Shown here piece by piece: positions 23,255 through 33,355 of a stretch of 64,000 nucleotides of DNA. The position numbers were made by a program, and so were the translations under genes. The stretch's first letter is position 1, and each line of letters starts with the position of its first letter. The notes under the pieces were generated by a model. That model worked only from the letters and a program-made list of their open reading frames with translations, did no database searches and was not told the origin of the DNA. Source of the DNA: Begonia masoniana (Eukaryota; Streptophyta; Magnoliopsida; Cucurbitales; Begoniaceae); contig CM039502.1 of the NCBI GenBank assembly GCA_022432975.1, positions 10,143,290 through 10,207,289 on the forward strand. The letters are read 5' to 3'.

Positions 23255-24041
23255 ATTTTGTTGAAATAAAACCTTCTTGGATACAATTAATATCAGCACC
23301 ACTATCAACTAGGGCAATAATATTACTAATTTCATATTCTGGGTTTATGATTAAAGATATTCCAATAAACCATTTTTGAAATAATATTCGATTAATATTA
23401 TTTAGAGATTCTAATTCGAGAATTATCTCAGATTTAGAGCAAGAAATCTCTTGTTTTGTAAAAATAAATATTCTTCTAATTTTGAAATTTTTTCGTCTAA
23501 AATAATTTGATTATTTTTAATTTGTTTTAATTCATATTTGAGATCATTTACTTCTCTATTCAAATCTTGAATAGTTACAGGAGTAAGTTTTTGAATTTTA
23601 TCAATTCTATAAAAAACTTCATTCATACTATAATATTTTGGTTTGATAATATATTCCGGTTCTTTTGACAAAGAATCTTTTTGTTTAGTATTTTGAATTA
23701 TATTTTCAATTATTTTAATCCTGATGGAACGATCTGGAATTTGGTCTAAAGCTTTAATTATTTCTTGTTGTTCATTTGATAAAATATTTATAGATAATTT
23801 TTGAATTTTATTACAGTATTGGTTTAGACAATCTTCTTCTAAAGAGGAAGAAAAATCATCATAATTTTGATTAGACTCTTCTGAACTAGAATATTCATCA
23901 GTTGATTTTAGAAATAATTTTACTAGTTGATTTTTTAAGTTTTCATCTTGTACTAATTCATTTAACTTTTTGTTTTTAGAACATTTGTTAGCGTAATATC
24001 CTAATTGACCACATTTGTAACATTTAATTTTAGATTTAGGT
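23255..24041 (-). pseudogene. Endogenous pararetrovirus zinc knuckle, linker and protease N-terminus
   Basis: Between the Cassandra TRIM and solo LTR C. On the minus strand it begins with the capsid-protein zinc knuckle CYKCGQLGYYANKC (about 24025-23984). An acidic serine-rich stretch and a coiled-coil-like linker (KYELKQIKNNQIILDEKISK) follow, to a stop at 23423. The protease active-site segment ALVDSGADINCIQ lies near 23320-23280. The DSGAD box is preserved. The frame from the knuckle to 23423 is unbroken for about 200 codons, so decay is uneven. Confidence 0.9.
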
Positions 24042-24445
24042 TGTGATGACCCGAATGTGAACGTATGTGTATGACTGCGGAGCAAACCTCGGGTTGCGGG
24101 GCAAACCTCGGGACCTAAGCCGAGTGTAGGGGAATCCCGGACTCAAGTATAGGCGAATCCCGGGTCATAAAGAGAGGGTTGTCACAATCCCACATCGCTT
24201 GGGGAAGTATGTGGAAATGAAACATATGTAAAGAGACCCTCCCAAGATAGCAAAACGCGTTTTGGAGCACGATTGGCAACGGATCCCATAAGAACTCCGA
24301 AGTTAAAAGTGCTTCGGCGAGAGTAATTCCAGGTTGGGTTACCTTCCGGGAAGTTCTCGCCAAACAAAGCCGTGAGGGGAGGATATTGGGCTACGGCTCA
24401 ATTCCCAGAGCGAACAATATCTTGCTGGGAAATGGGGTCGTTACA
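24042..24445 (+). repeat. Cassandra LTR 1
   Basis: 404 bp, TGTGATGACC to GGTCGTTACA. The 5S-like segment is at about 24281-24360, retaining box A- and box C-like stretches of the internal RNA polymerase III promoter. Confidence 0.92.
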
Positions 24446-24447
24446 AA

Positions 24448-24460
24448 TGGTATCAGAGCC
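24448..24460 (+). other. Cassandra primer binding site
   Basis: TGGTATCAGAGCC two bases after LTR 1. The second stub (24920 onward) has a decayed version, TGGATCAGA. Confidence 0.88.
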
Positions 24461-24514
24461 TGTACCAACCCGGAAAATGTGCCACAGGACGTTGGGCCCC
24501 CGAGGGGGGGTGAT

Positions 24515-24919
24515 TGTGATGACCCGAATGTGAACGTATGTGTATGACTGCGGGGCAAACCTCGGGTTGCGGGGCAAACCTCGGGACCTAAGCCGAGTGT
24601 AGGCGAATCCTGGACTCGAGTATAGGTGAATCCCGGGTCGTAAAGAGGGGGTTGTCACAATCCCACATCGCTTGGGGAAGTATGTGGAAATGAAACATAT
24701 GTAAAGAGACCCTCCCAAAATAGCAAAACGCGTTTTGGAGCACGATTGGCAACGGATCCCATAAGAACTCCGAGGTTAAAAGTGCTTCGGTGAGAGCAAT
24801 TCCAGGTTGGGTGACCTTCTGGGAAGTTCTCGCCAAACCAAGCCGTGAGGGGAGGATATTGGACTACAGCCCACTTCCCAGATGCGAACAATATATTGAT
24901 GGGATAATGGGGTGTTACA
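24515..24919 (+). repeat. Cassandra LTR 2
   Basis: 405 bp, nearly identical to LTR 1. 5S-like segment at about 24755-24832. Confidence 0.92.
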
Positions 24920-24975
24920 AATGGATCAGATGTACCCAACAGGAAAGGTGGCCAACGAGGACGTTAGGGAACAGT

Positions 24976-25356
24976 ATGTTGTATGACTGCGGGGCAAACC
25001 TCGGGTTGCGGGGCAAACCTCGGACCTAAGCCGAGTGTAGGCGAATCCTGGACTCGAGTATAGGTGAATCCCGGTCGTAAAGAGGGGGTTGTCACAATCC
25101 CACATCGCTTGGGGAAGTATGTGGAAATGAAACATATGTAAAGAGACCCTCCCAAAAATAGCAAAAACGCGTTTTGGAGCACGATTGGCAGACAGGATCC
25201 CATAAGAACTCCGAGTTAAAAGTGCTTCGTGAGAGCAATTCCAGGTTGGGTGACCTTCTGGGAAGTTCTCGCCAACCAAGCCGTGAGGGGAGGATATTGG
25301 ACTACAGCCCAATCCCCAGAGCGGACAATATCTTGCTGGGAAATGGGGTCGTTACA
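24976..25356 (+). repeat. Cassandra LTR 3, truncated at its 5' end
   Basis: Lacks roughly the first 20 bp (the GTGATGACCCGAATG segment) and carries small indels in the 5S-like part (about 25196-25272). Confidence 0.88.
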
Positions 25357-25421
25357 TAGGTTTTTTAGTATATTTTCGTTTTTTATTAGGATGTTCTTTT
25401 GGATAATTATTCCATTCTTTG
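25357..25421 (-). pseudogene. Endogenous pararetrovirus capsid basic tail fragment
   Basis: 65 bp between the Cassandra TRIM and solo LTR D. On the minus strand it reads KEWNNYPKEHPNKKRKYTKK, a lysine-rich stretch that fits between the capsid core and the zinc knuckle. Its ends include one copy each of the TAGGT and CTTTG duplications. Confidence 0.8.
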
Positions 25422-26924
25422 TGTAACGCCCCCGAACCCTCCCCAGCTCGGTGCGCTACTTGGCTCACACTTACCACGTTTAAAATAAAATCTGATAAAA
25501 TTTTGACTCGATTTTTGGGTTTTTCCGAACCCTCGAAAATGGTTGGGAAACATGCATAAAATACATGCAAAACGTGTCGAAAAAGATCGGGTTAAAACAT
25601 TTTTGAAAATCCAAAAATTTGAAAAAAGTTCGGATTGGAACATTTTGGGCGCGCTGCAGCGCACCACGCCCGCGATCGATCGGCGCACAACGCCGATCGA
25701 TCGGCTAGGCCTCTGGTTTGGTCAATCGATCGGCGCCCAGAGCACCGATCGATCAGGACTGGCACACCGTAGGCCCTTGTAGCGCGCACCGCGCGCCCCG
25801 CCAGGCGCCTGTGTGCCACCGCCGACCACCGCGCACCTCCTTCTTCTTTTCCCCATTTTTCTTCCAATTTTTCCCAACCAAAACACTTAAAACTCACCCA
25901 AAACTTTTTCCGACATTTCCAACTTCCCGACACGTGAAAATCCCAGAAAACACGACTCTCAAACCTTAGCGAAAACGTGAAAACAAGTGAAAACCAACGC
26001 CGTTTACTATATGAAAAATCGAGCTGCATAACGTTTAATTTTTATAAACCCCAAAACATCAAAAAAAATATTTATACAATAACTTCCAAAAACATCAACC
26101 AAAAGAGTTATAAAATTTTCATCATTTCCACAAACAGAACTCTAAACTAAACTACCCAAAATACAAATCCCACACATCTCCCGAAGACCATGGTTGAGAC
26201 GCCCCGACAAATACCTGCACCGGCATGCCTCGTGCGTCACTGACTGCTCTCTAGTCCTAGGCTCCCTCAACTAGCTCACCTGCTACAACGTCGCCACCTA
26301 CACCATAGAACACAAAACGTAAGTCTAATGCTTAGCAAGTAGGGAATAATCCAGGCACAAACATAATGCACACTCAACTCCTATCACATGCAGTTTCTAA
26401 CTCTCGGTTGTGTTCATTTCATTCTCGTTTCATTAATCTTTCACTTACATGTGTGAGTCAAGTGGATACATATTCTATCAGGATGGTCACACCTTGACCC
26501 AGCAGAGCTAGATCAGAGGCACACATCGTGTTCACACACGGAACGGCCATACACAATCTTCTCCCATCATCGATTGAGGAACTCTCTAGTGCTTTCTCAT
26601 AGCATGTTAACACCGAGGCAGTCCCACTCACGATATCTTACGTGTAACACCCGAGAATTTTTCCTCAATGGATTTTAGAATTTATCTAAAGAATTGGAGA
26701 AAATAATAAAAAGAAGAAAAAATAATAAAAAGGTAAAATAATTAAAAGTGAATAAATTTGGTTAAACTAAAAGGTTTATTAATTGGAGAAATTAAGCCGG
26801 GTACGGGATGAGCGTAAATTTACGAAAAGTTAGACTTTAAAAACGAGATTTAACGAAATTCAAAATTGTCGAAAACACGGGAGGGCATAACGGTAATGAT
26901 GCTTATTAATGTTTTAATAGGAAT

Positions 26925-26929
<5 letters not shown>

Positions 26930-26962
<33 letters not shown>
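26930..26962 (+). repeat. (TTA)n microsatellite in solo LTR E
   Basis: About ten copies of TTA. A short hairpin (CAGAATGG ... CCATTCTG, 26980-27003) follows just downstream. Confidence 0.9.
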
Positions 26963-28299
26963 ATAATAAAATAAAACAACAGAATGGCTTTGCCATTCTG
27001 TTGTTCTCGTTCGTGCCCGACGCCGAGAGAAAGCAGGGGAGAGACGAGGCACTGGCGACGATCGGCTGAGCAATCACCGCCGACTTTCGATGTTTTTCGG
27101 CCAGACGACGGCGACGAGCAGACTCCGGCCCTTCTCTGCGCTCGAATTGAACGGTAAGTCCCCTTTTGTGCCCTGTTTCGGTTCGGTCGTGGCTGAGGGT
27201 GAGGAGCGACTTTGAGCTCCGATCGCCGGCCGAAATGGGCTGCTTTCGGCGTGGGTTTGCCAACCCTTGGACCGGCTTCCATCGCCTGGCTATGATGAGC
27301 CCGAATTGAGTGAAAATCAGAGAACTCGATTTGGGGATTTCGGGTTTTGGTGTGTGTAGCTCGAAATTTTGATTAATTTAGGCTAATTGGGTGTGAGGGT
27401 GATGGATTGGTGAAAAAATTGATGGGAATTGATGAAAAACCGAAAAGCGGAAAATTTCCGGCTTAGGGCAGTTCGGGTTTTGCCATTTTTGACCTGGCTA
27501 CGGTCGTTTGTTTTAAAATTCTTTTTGGCAGGATAAAATAGGTTATTAGAGGAGTACGTGGCCGCTGGAATCGTTCGATTCCGATAATCGAAGCAAAAGT
27601 TACACGCGTTTGAAGTTTCGGGTCGGTTTTTACCGAACCCAAATTAGTAGCCCATTTAGTTAGATTTTAATTGGATTAAGTTAGAAATAGGAGTTTGAGA
27701 ATAAATTGGTGAATGTAAGCTTGATTTAATGATGTTTGAAGTTGGACGTTGTTATTTATGCATAAATTCGGGTTTTAGAGCTTGAGAGTAAGAAATTGGA
27801 TTAAGTGTTGTTAGTTTGGTTAGTTGATTTCCTTAGAATCCTTTAGTGTGTTACTAAGTTGAGTTTTCGTTATTTTAGGAAAACGGACGTGTGATTTGGT
27901 TGGACGAAGTGAATGAGAACTTATCGGGCAACCAGGTAAGTAGAGGATGTTTGTGTTTTGCCTTCGGGCTTACACCACGGAACGGTAGGTTTGTTGTTTG
28001 TTGTTTGGTTGTCTTCTTTGTTGGTTGAGCATTGTTGGTTGATTGCTTTGCTTTGTTTTGGTCTGGTCTGGTTAAGTATTTGTGCGACTTGCATCATAGT
28101 GTGAAATGCATCGTAATCCATAGCCTCGGGGGATGTTTGTTTGTTTGGTGTTGTATTGTTGACTTGTGTTGTTGTGTTGATGGTTTCGTGTGGTATTGCA
28201 TATTTGAAGCATGCATCATGGTATAGCACGTTAGAAACGATTAGTGGCATTGTTTGGCATTGTGAGCATGAATGTAATCAGATAAAGTAAAATGTAAAA

Positions 28300-28680
28300 T
28301 GCATCTCGAATAGGGTGACTTGTCGGGCTGAGGTTGCTGGTAGTAGCACCCCGAGGGGAACTCTATGAGAGATGACCGGCTAAAACACGAGATCCTGAAT
28401 AGTGGGCCTTGTCGGGCTGAGGTTGCTGGTAGTAGCACCCCGAGGGGACCTCTGTGAAGGATGACTGGCTAAGATACGTAAATGTAAAATGCATCTCGAA
28501 TAGGGTGACTTGTCGGGCTGAGGTTGCTGGTAGTAGCACCCCGAGGGGAACTCTATGAGAGATGACCGGCTAAAACACGAGATCCTGATTAGTGTGCCTT
28601 GTCGGGCTGAGGTTGCTGGTAGTAGCACCCCGAGGGGACCTCTATGAAGGATGATTGACTAAAATACGTAAATGTCGCGA
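28300..28680 (+). repeat. 190-bp dimeric tandem repeat in solo LTR E
   Basis: TGTCGGGCTGAGGTTGCTGG recurs at 28321, 28410, 28511 and 28600. The spacings of 89, 101 and 89 bp show a higher-order unit of 190 bp made of two related 90/100-bp halves. Confidence 0.92.
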
Positions 28681-29479
28681 TTAAAGCAACGATCAGCAAA
28701 CGAACACAACTGAGTTAGAAACTGCATTGTGTTAGGTTGATTGCATTGTAATGTTGTTGAGTTGCATTGGGAAGTTGTGTTGTTGCGTTGCGTTGTCGTG
28801 TTGAGCGTGTGTGTGTGGTTGTGTTAGGGTTGTGTGAGGGTTAATTGTGGATTGCATTTGTTTATATTTATTATCCCCTACTTGCTAAGCGTAAGCTTAC
28901 GTGTGTGTGTGTGTTCCGTGGTGTAGGTGACGACAGGAGTACAGGTTAAAGCTTCGAGGAAAGCTAGGATTGGGACGCAGTCGTTGATGTACGTAGTATG
29001 CCGGTGCGGGCAGTTGTCAGGGCGTCTCGACCATGGTCTTCGGAGATGTGGGGTTTAATATTTTGGTGGTTATTGTAAATGTTTATTGTTGTATATAGTT
29101 AAGTTAAGGGTGATAGGTCGCCCTAACCTGTGGATTTTCTGCATTTGGGGATGTTAGTATTTTAGTTTCCAATTTTTCTATTATTGGAGATTTTGTATGC
29201 GGGATAGTGAGTGATTAGCTGAGTAAGAATATTCTGGATCTGGTTGAGAATTGTTTTGTGTGCAGGTACTTAGCATTTTTGGAGGCGCCATTTTCAGGCG
29301 TTACTTTGCCGAAATTTTTGGAGAAAACGCCGTGGTGCTTAGCGGTTAGGAGTAAGGGTAATTAGTGAGTCTAGGCCTAGTTTAACTTATGTTTCAACGT
29401 GGGTTTTGTTAGCAAAGTAGCGCACCGAGCCAGGGTGGGTTCGGGGGCGTTACATTACTTATTTTCAACCGTGTATCTC

Positions 29480-29640
29480 TTGTAGAAACCTCCCGAATTG
29501 CCATCTTTCAGGCACTATTTGGCGACGAGGCGACTCCACAAGAGACCACCGTGCATCTTTTGTAGGAATCTCCTAAATTGCCATCTTTCAGGCACTATTT
29601 CGGGACAAGGCAACTCCACAAAAGACCACATTGCTTTACG
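29480..29640. repeat. Two-copy 82-bp repeat in solo LTR D
   Basis: AATTGCCATCTTTCAGGCAC recurs at about 29498 and 29577. It falls in the interval between the conserved splice-like signals of D, the position that holds minisatellites in the other copies. Confidence 0.75.
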
Positions 29641-30712
29641 TATCTTCTTATCTTTTTACCTTTTAAACTCACACTTCAAACCATGCTAAAACTCGTATTT
29701 TCGTATTTTGAAAACAATGATCCATGTCACACAATGCTCAACATAAAATAAAGCACAACAACCACACAAACAAACAATCCCTACCGTTCCATGGTGTAGG
29801 CTCGAAGGCAAAGGACAAACACTCCTCTACTTACCTGGATTTCCTGCGCGTGCTCGTAATTATTCGCTCAGTTGGTCCAATCGTTCACTCGTTAACCTAA
29901 CATATACTAAGAATTCACTTAAAAATTATCAAAACATAATCTAAAGAATACCTACTCTATTTCTAACAAGAACCAACTAACTCTACAACATAAAAACCCA
30001 AAATCCCGAAATCCACTAATTTTTTGTGTCCAAACTTCAGTCAATCATAACTTCTTCGTTTTTCAACGGATTTAGATGTGTCACCCCATTCCGTAAACCT
30101 CTGCACGTTCCGTAAACCTCTACACGTCTACAATCCATTGAAACCATCAAATTTAACAACCAAACAAGTTAGCCAATTCGAAACCCTAAAAACATAATCG
30201 GTGCACATTGATTCAAAACCCGATTTTTCACAACTTCCATCTATTCTCTAATCTCTCCTTAAAAACAACCTAAACTAATCTATCTAATATCTAAACCATC
30301 AAAAATAGGAAGAGAAATAGCCAATTAAACCATAAATTCGGACCCCTCCATTAGGGTTTCCCAAACCCTAACCAAATCTCACAAAAACCCCTCAAAAACA
30401 CCAAAAACCATCAAAGAGATGTATCCAACTAAAACCCCAATAAAAACTAACCTTAAAACCCTTGAAAAATTGAAGAAGAGAAGGTGGAAGATGTAGCGAC
30501 CCTAACACTGTACCCTTATTTTCCCGTATTATTTTTTTTATCCGTGTAAACTTTGAGCGGAATTTAAATCGAAATTGAAACCGTTGACATTGTTCTCTTT
30601 TAAAACAAATCTTAAATCATTTAAATACAACAATTAAAACCATAAAAGAAACAATTAACAAAGAAAAACAAAGCAGGGGTAAAAAACGTCATTCGGCCAA
30701 AGAAGAAGAGGG

Positions 30713-30856
30713 GCGATCGATCGCTTGATAAAAAAACATAGTGGCGATCGATCGCCACAATCAGTGGCGATCGATCGCCACACTCCCTGGATTTTTTCCA
30801 CGGAGTGGCGACCAATCTTGGCGATCGATCACCACCTTAGGCGATCGATCGCCAAG
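30713..30856. repeat. GATCGATCGCC palindrome cluster in solo LTR F
   Basis: GGCGATCGATCGCC or close variants occur five times within about 145 bp. The core GCGATCGATCGC is self-complementary. The counterparts in LTRs B and D are CGATCGATCGG motifs. Confidence 0.9.
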
Positions 30857-31552
30857 TCCTCTGAAATCCAACATTCCATAGGGCTTGCGCCCACCCTTTT
30901 CTTCCTTCCTTTCTTCCCCTACATATACATACCTCAATACTTCTAACTACTTCCTCAATTATCACTAAACACCACATACATCTTCACAATACAACTTGAC
31001 ATAAAACCACCCGATACTCGTACATTCTCCAGAATCTTACTCGAAACCGACTTGATACGCATCTAACACGAAATAAGTTTTCACGAAAATGAACTGCGTG
31101 GATTCATTTAAAAACTAAATGTTTTCTCCTGTTAAAATCACCAAGCAGTTCCATAAAACTTACATAAAAGCCTTAATAAAACGTTTTATAAAATCGGTTT
31201 ACCAAAACATCTATACATCACTCTATCAGCTAACCAGAACCAAACATCCTAATATGTTCAACCATACAATTTTTTCTACGATCTAACTATAGTGTCCCAA
31301 AATACCTCTTAATCATTCCCCACGGGTCAAATACGCGTCGACTGCCCAGCACACTCCCACGGGCCATCATTCGCCAACCGGTTCATACGTAAGGCAGAAG
31401 AACATCTTTCTCACCTGTTTCAAAGCCACCTACACCATAGAAAACAGTCTGTGAGCTAAAGGCTCAGTAAATCTATATGAACGACAATGCATGCTATGCG
31501 TATGTAGTTCATAAAACCGTGACATTCTTTTATCCTTTTCATTTACCTTTTC

Positions 31553-31750
31553 ACTTTTCTTTTTGTTTACCTTTTCGTTTTCCTTTTCGTTTACCTTTTC
31601 GTTTACCTTTTCGTTTTTCTTTTCGTTTTCCTTTTCGTTTACCTTTTCGTTTACCTTTTCGTTTTCCTTTTCGTTTTCCTTTTCGTTTACCTTTTCGTTT
31701 TCCTTTTCGTTTTCCTTTTTGTTTTCCTTTTCGTTTACCTTTTCGTTTAT
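31553..31750. repeat. 12-bp minisatellite in solo LTR F
   Basis: About 16 copies of TTTTCGTTTACC or TTTTCGTTTTCC. Both strands give long lysine/arginine- or phenylalanine-rich frames that are repeat artefacts. Confidence 0.93.
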
Positions 31751-33355
31751 CATGAAAACATGCATGGAAATACCTTTTCGTACCTTTTCCAGAAACCATG
31801 ATGCATGAATATGTACAATGTCGTAATTAAACCGAAGCATAAACAAGCAACAATTTAAACATTAAACAACTTAACTAAAACTAACTACCCAACCTATTAC
31901 CCAACACATTCTACATCTCCAAGATCCTCAATCAACATTAAATCTTATGGTGCAGGCCAAATCGCCAAAAGAGTCACGAAGACTTACCTCGCGTCCGTTG
32001 CAATACTAGCTCCGTCCACGAGCGTTGTTCACCTAAGGCAATTTCACAACATTGTCGTTAAAACGTGTTTAAACCATTAAATGTCCAAATTAACGAAATC
32101 TTAGCTAAAGAAATTTTCTAAAATTCTAACTTAGCTCAATGAGGCATTTTACCGAGCAACTCACGCTCGTAAATTTCTAAACTCCATTGACGGAGATTCT
32201 CAAGCTCCAAATATCTGGTTTTCAACCTAAACACCGTATTCGCTCTAGATTTCGTCTAATAACGTTTAATACGTTCAATATACTCACAAATACGGTAAAC
32301 CTATCAATTTCAAACCCTAAATCACGTTTTTCATAAAACCCTAAACGAAACCATAACCGTATTACTTCGTGAAAACCGAACTATAACGCTCCAAAACCAT
32401 AGATTCATACCTAGGGTTGCGAAAGGAGTAGAAATCACGAAGAACGGAAAACGAACGAAGGAGAAATCGACGTCGGAATAGAAGTCGCCGTGAGAGAAAT
32501 GTCGCCTGGAAGTTTCGCCAGAGAGAAGTTGTGAAAATGGTGAAGGAGAAGAGAGGTTTGTGATTTTTAATTAAAATTTTTCTTGGCAAATTACCATTTT
32601 GCCCTTATTTTGATTTTCTATTTGTTTCGTTAATTAGTTAACGATTCGACTTTTCCAAATTTTCTTATTTCACCAATCATTCCAACTTATTACTAGGGTT
32701 CTATTAAAACTATCCGTTTGCAATTCAGACCTCGTTTACTATTTTTACTAAAACGTTTTTTATATTACGAGAAACGCAATTCTCGTAATTTAACATTACA
32801 ACTCCTAAAATTACCGAAATTTTCTTAAAATCCCCATTAATCATTAGGATTCTAATAACGCTCTCTATTCACAAAACAGGCTTAATCTGACTTATTTACG
32901 AAAATACCATTATTTATATTGAAATAATGATCCCGTTAAATGAGTGGCTGGTTTCGTGGAAATAAAGGAGGAAGAAAAATGATTTTTTGCTTTCAACCAC
33001 TTAAACATTCAAATTTATAACAAACCCTTTTCTTACCTTTTGATTTCATCCACCAAATTTCACTATATTAAAAATTAACCTCACCTTTTTCTTTTCCTAC
33101 ATAAACCAACGTGGAGGCTCACTCCTTTCAATCGCTAACTTTTTCTTTCCATACTTAACACTTTATTTCTTCCCATTAGTCTATAATTTTTATTGACCTT
33201 TCAAACTTCTTTAGTCTTATGACTTTTCAACCCTTCATTCTCTTCCAATTTCAATTTCCTTTCAATAATATAGAAGAACACTAGGATAAATGTTAAATCC
33301 ACATGACATACCCTAACTAGGGCTAGTACGTTATAGAAAATTTCCGGGTGTTACA

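Larger units (their letters stand above)
24042..25356 (+). mobile_element. Cassandra-type TRIM retrotransposon with three LTRs
   Basis: A non-coding retrotransposon: LTR (24042-24445), internal stub, LTR (24515-24919), internal stub, 5'-truncated LTR (about 24976-25356). A perfect target duplication TAGGT lies at 24037-24041 and 25357-25361. Each LTR carries a stretch closely resembling plant 5S rRNA (GGATCCCATAAGAACTCCG, then GAGAGTAATTCCAGGTTGGG), the hallmark of Cassandra. The internal stubs hold the tRNA-iMet primer site and a G-rich polypurine tract and nothing else. Three LTRs sharing two stubs between one TSD pair indicate unequal recombination after a single insertion. It sits inside the pararetrovirus capsid/zinc-knuckle region. 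Confidence 0.93.
26643..29454 (+). mobile_element. Solo LTR E (subgroup I), nested in D in opposite orientation
   Basis: 2812 bp from TGTAACACCCGAG to GGGGGCGTTACA, flanked by TTACG / TTACT (one mismatch). It is the inverted relative of B and D: its right end is the reverse complement of their left ends. Putative exon 1 ends 27153 (ACG then GTAAGT), exon 2 27879-27935 (CCAG then GTAAGT), exon 3 from 28927 (GGTGTAG before GTGACGAC). The 190-bp dimeric array at about 28300-28680 lies in the putative second intron. No coding frames. Confidence 0.85.
30492..32970 (-). mobile_element. Solo LTR F (diverged, subgroup III), nested in D
   Basis: Begins TGTAGCGACCCTAACAC at 30492. The right edge near 32970 is inferred from a possible GAAGA duplication (30487-30491 and 32971-32975) and from the length of D to its right matching B; no CA-type end is visible there, so it may be truncated. 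Family signals on the minus strand: acceptor ATGGTGTAG before GTGGCTTTG near 31430, donor GCGAG then GTAAGTCTTCG near 31985, minisatellite between them, and GATCGATCGC palindromes at 30713-30856. Confidence 0.65.
25422..33355 (-). mobile_element. Solo LTR D (subgroup I), itself split by LTRs E and F
   Basis: Outer element of a nest. It starts TGTAACGCCCCCGAACCC and ends CCGGGTGTTACA, flanked by CTTTG (25417-25421 and 33356-33360). Without the nested copies its own sequence is 25422-26642, 29455-30491 and about 32976-33355, some 2.64 kb, matching the 2.67 kb of B. Transcribed on the minus strand: donor ATCCAG then GTAAGTAGAGG near 29840, acceptor ATGGTGTAG before GTGGCGACG near 26300. GATCGATCGG palindromes at 25673-25756. 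A diverged two-copy repeat of about 82 bp at 29480-29640. It interrupts the pararetrovirus capsid region. Confidence 0.85.

Noticed and set aside
23423..24085. Start of the zinc-knuckle frame at 24085 as a real N-terminus
   Set aside because: The first 14 or so codons lie in the Cassandra LTR, so that start is an insertion artefact.
24281..25272. Three 5S rRNA genes in tandem
   Set aside because: The 5S-like stretches are diverged, incomplete and embedded in TG...CA LTRs with a primer site and TSD, which is the Cassandra TRIM structure.
27921..28250. 109-codon minus-strand frame rich in N, T and Q
   Set aside because: Antisense to the putative second intron of solo LTR E; simple TG-rich sequence produces it.
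31430..31846. Lysine/glutamate/arginine-rich frames on the minus strand and phenylalanine-rich ones on the plus strand
   Set aside because: They arise from the 12-bp TTTTCGTTTACC minisatellite of solo LTR F, which keeps all frames open.
30492..32970. Solo LTR F as a full LTR with firm ends
   Set aside because: The right edge lacks a CA terminus and the GAAGA duplication is low-complexity, so the end is given only as approximate.
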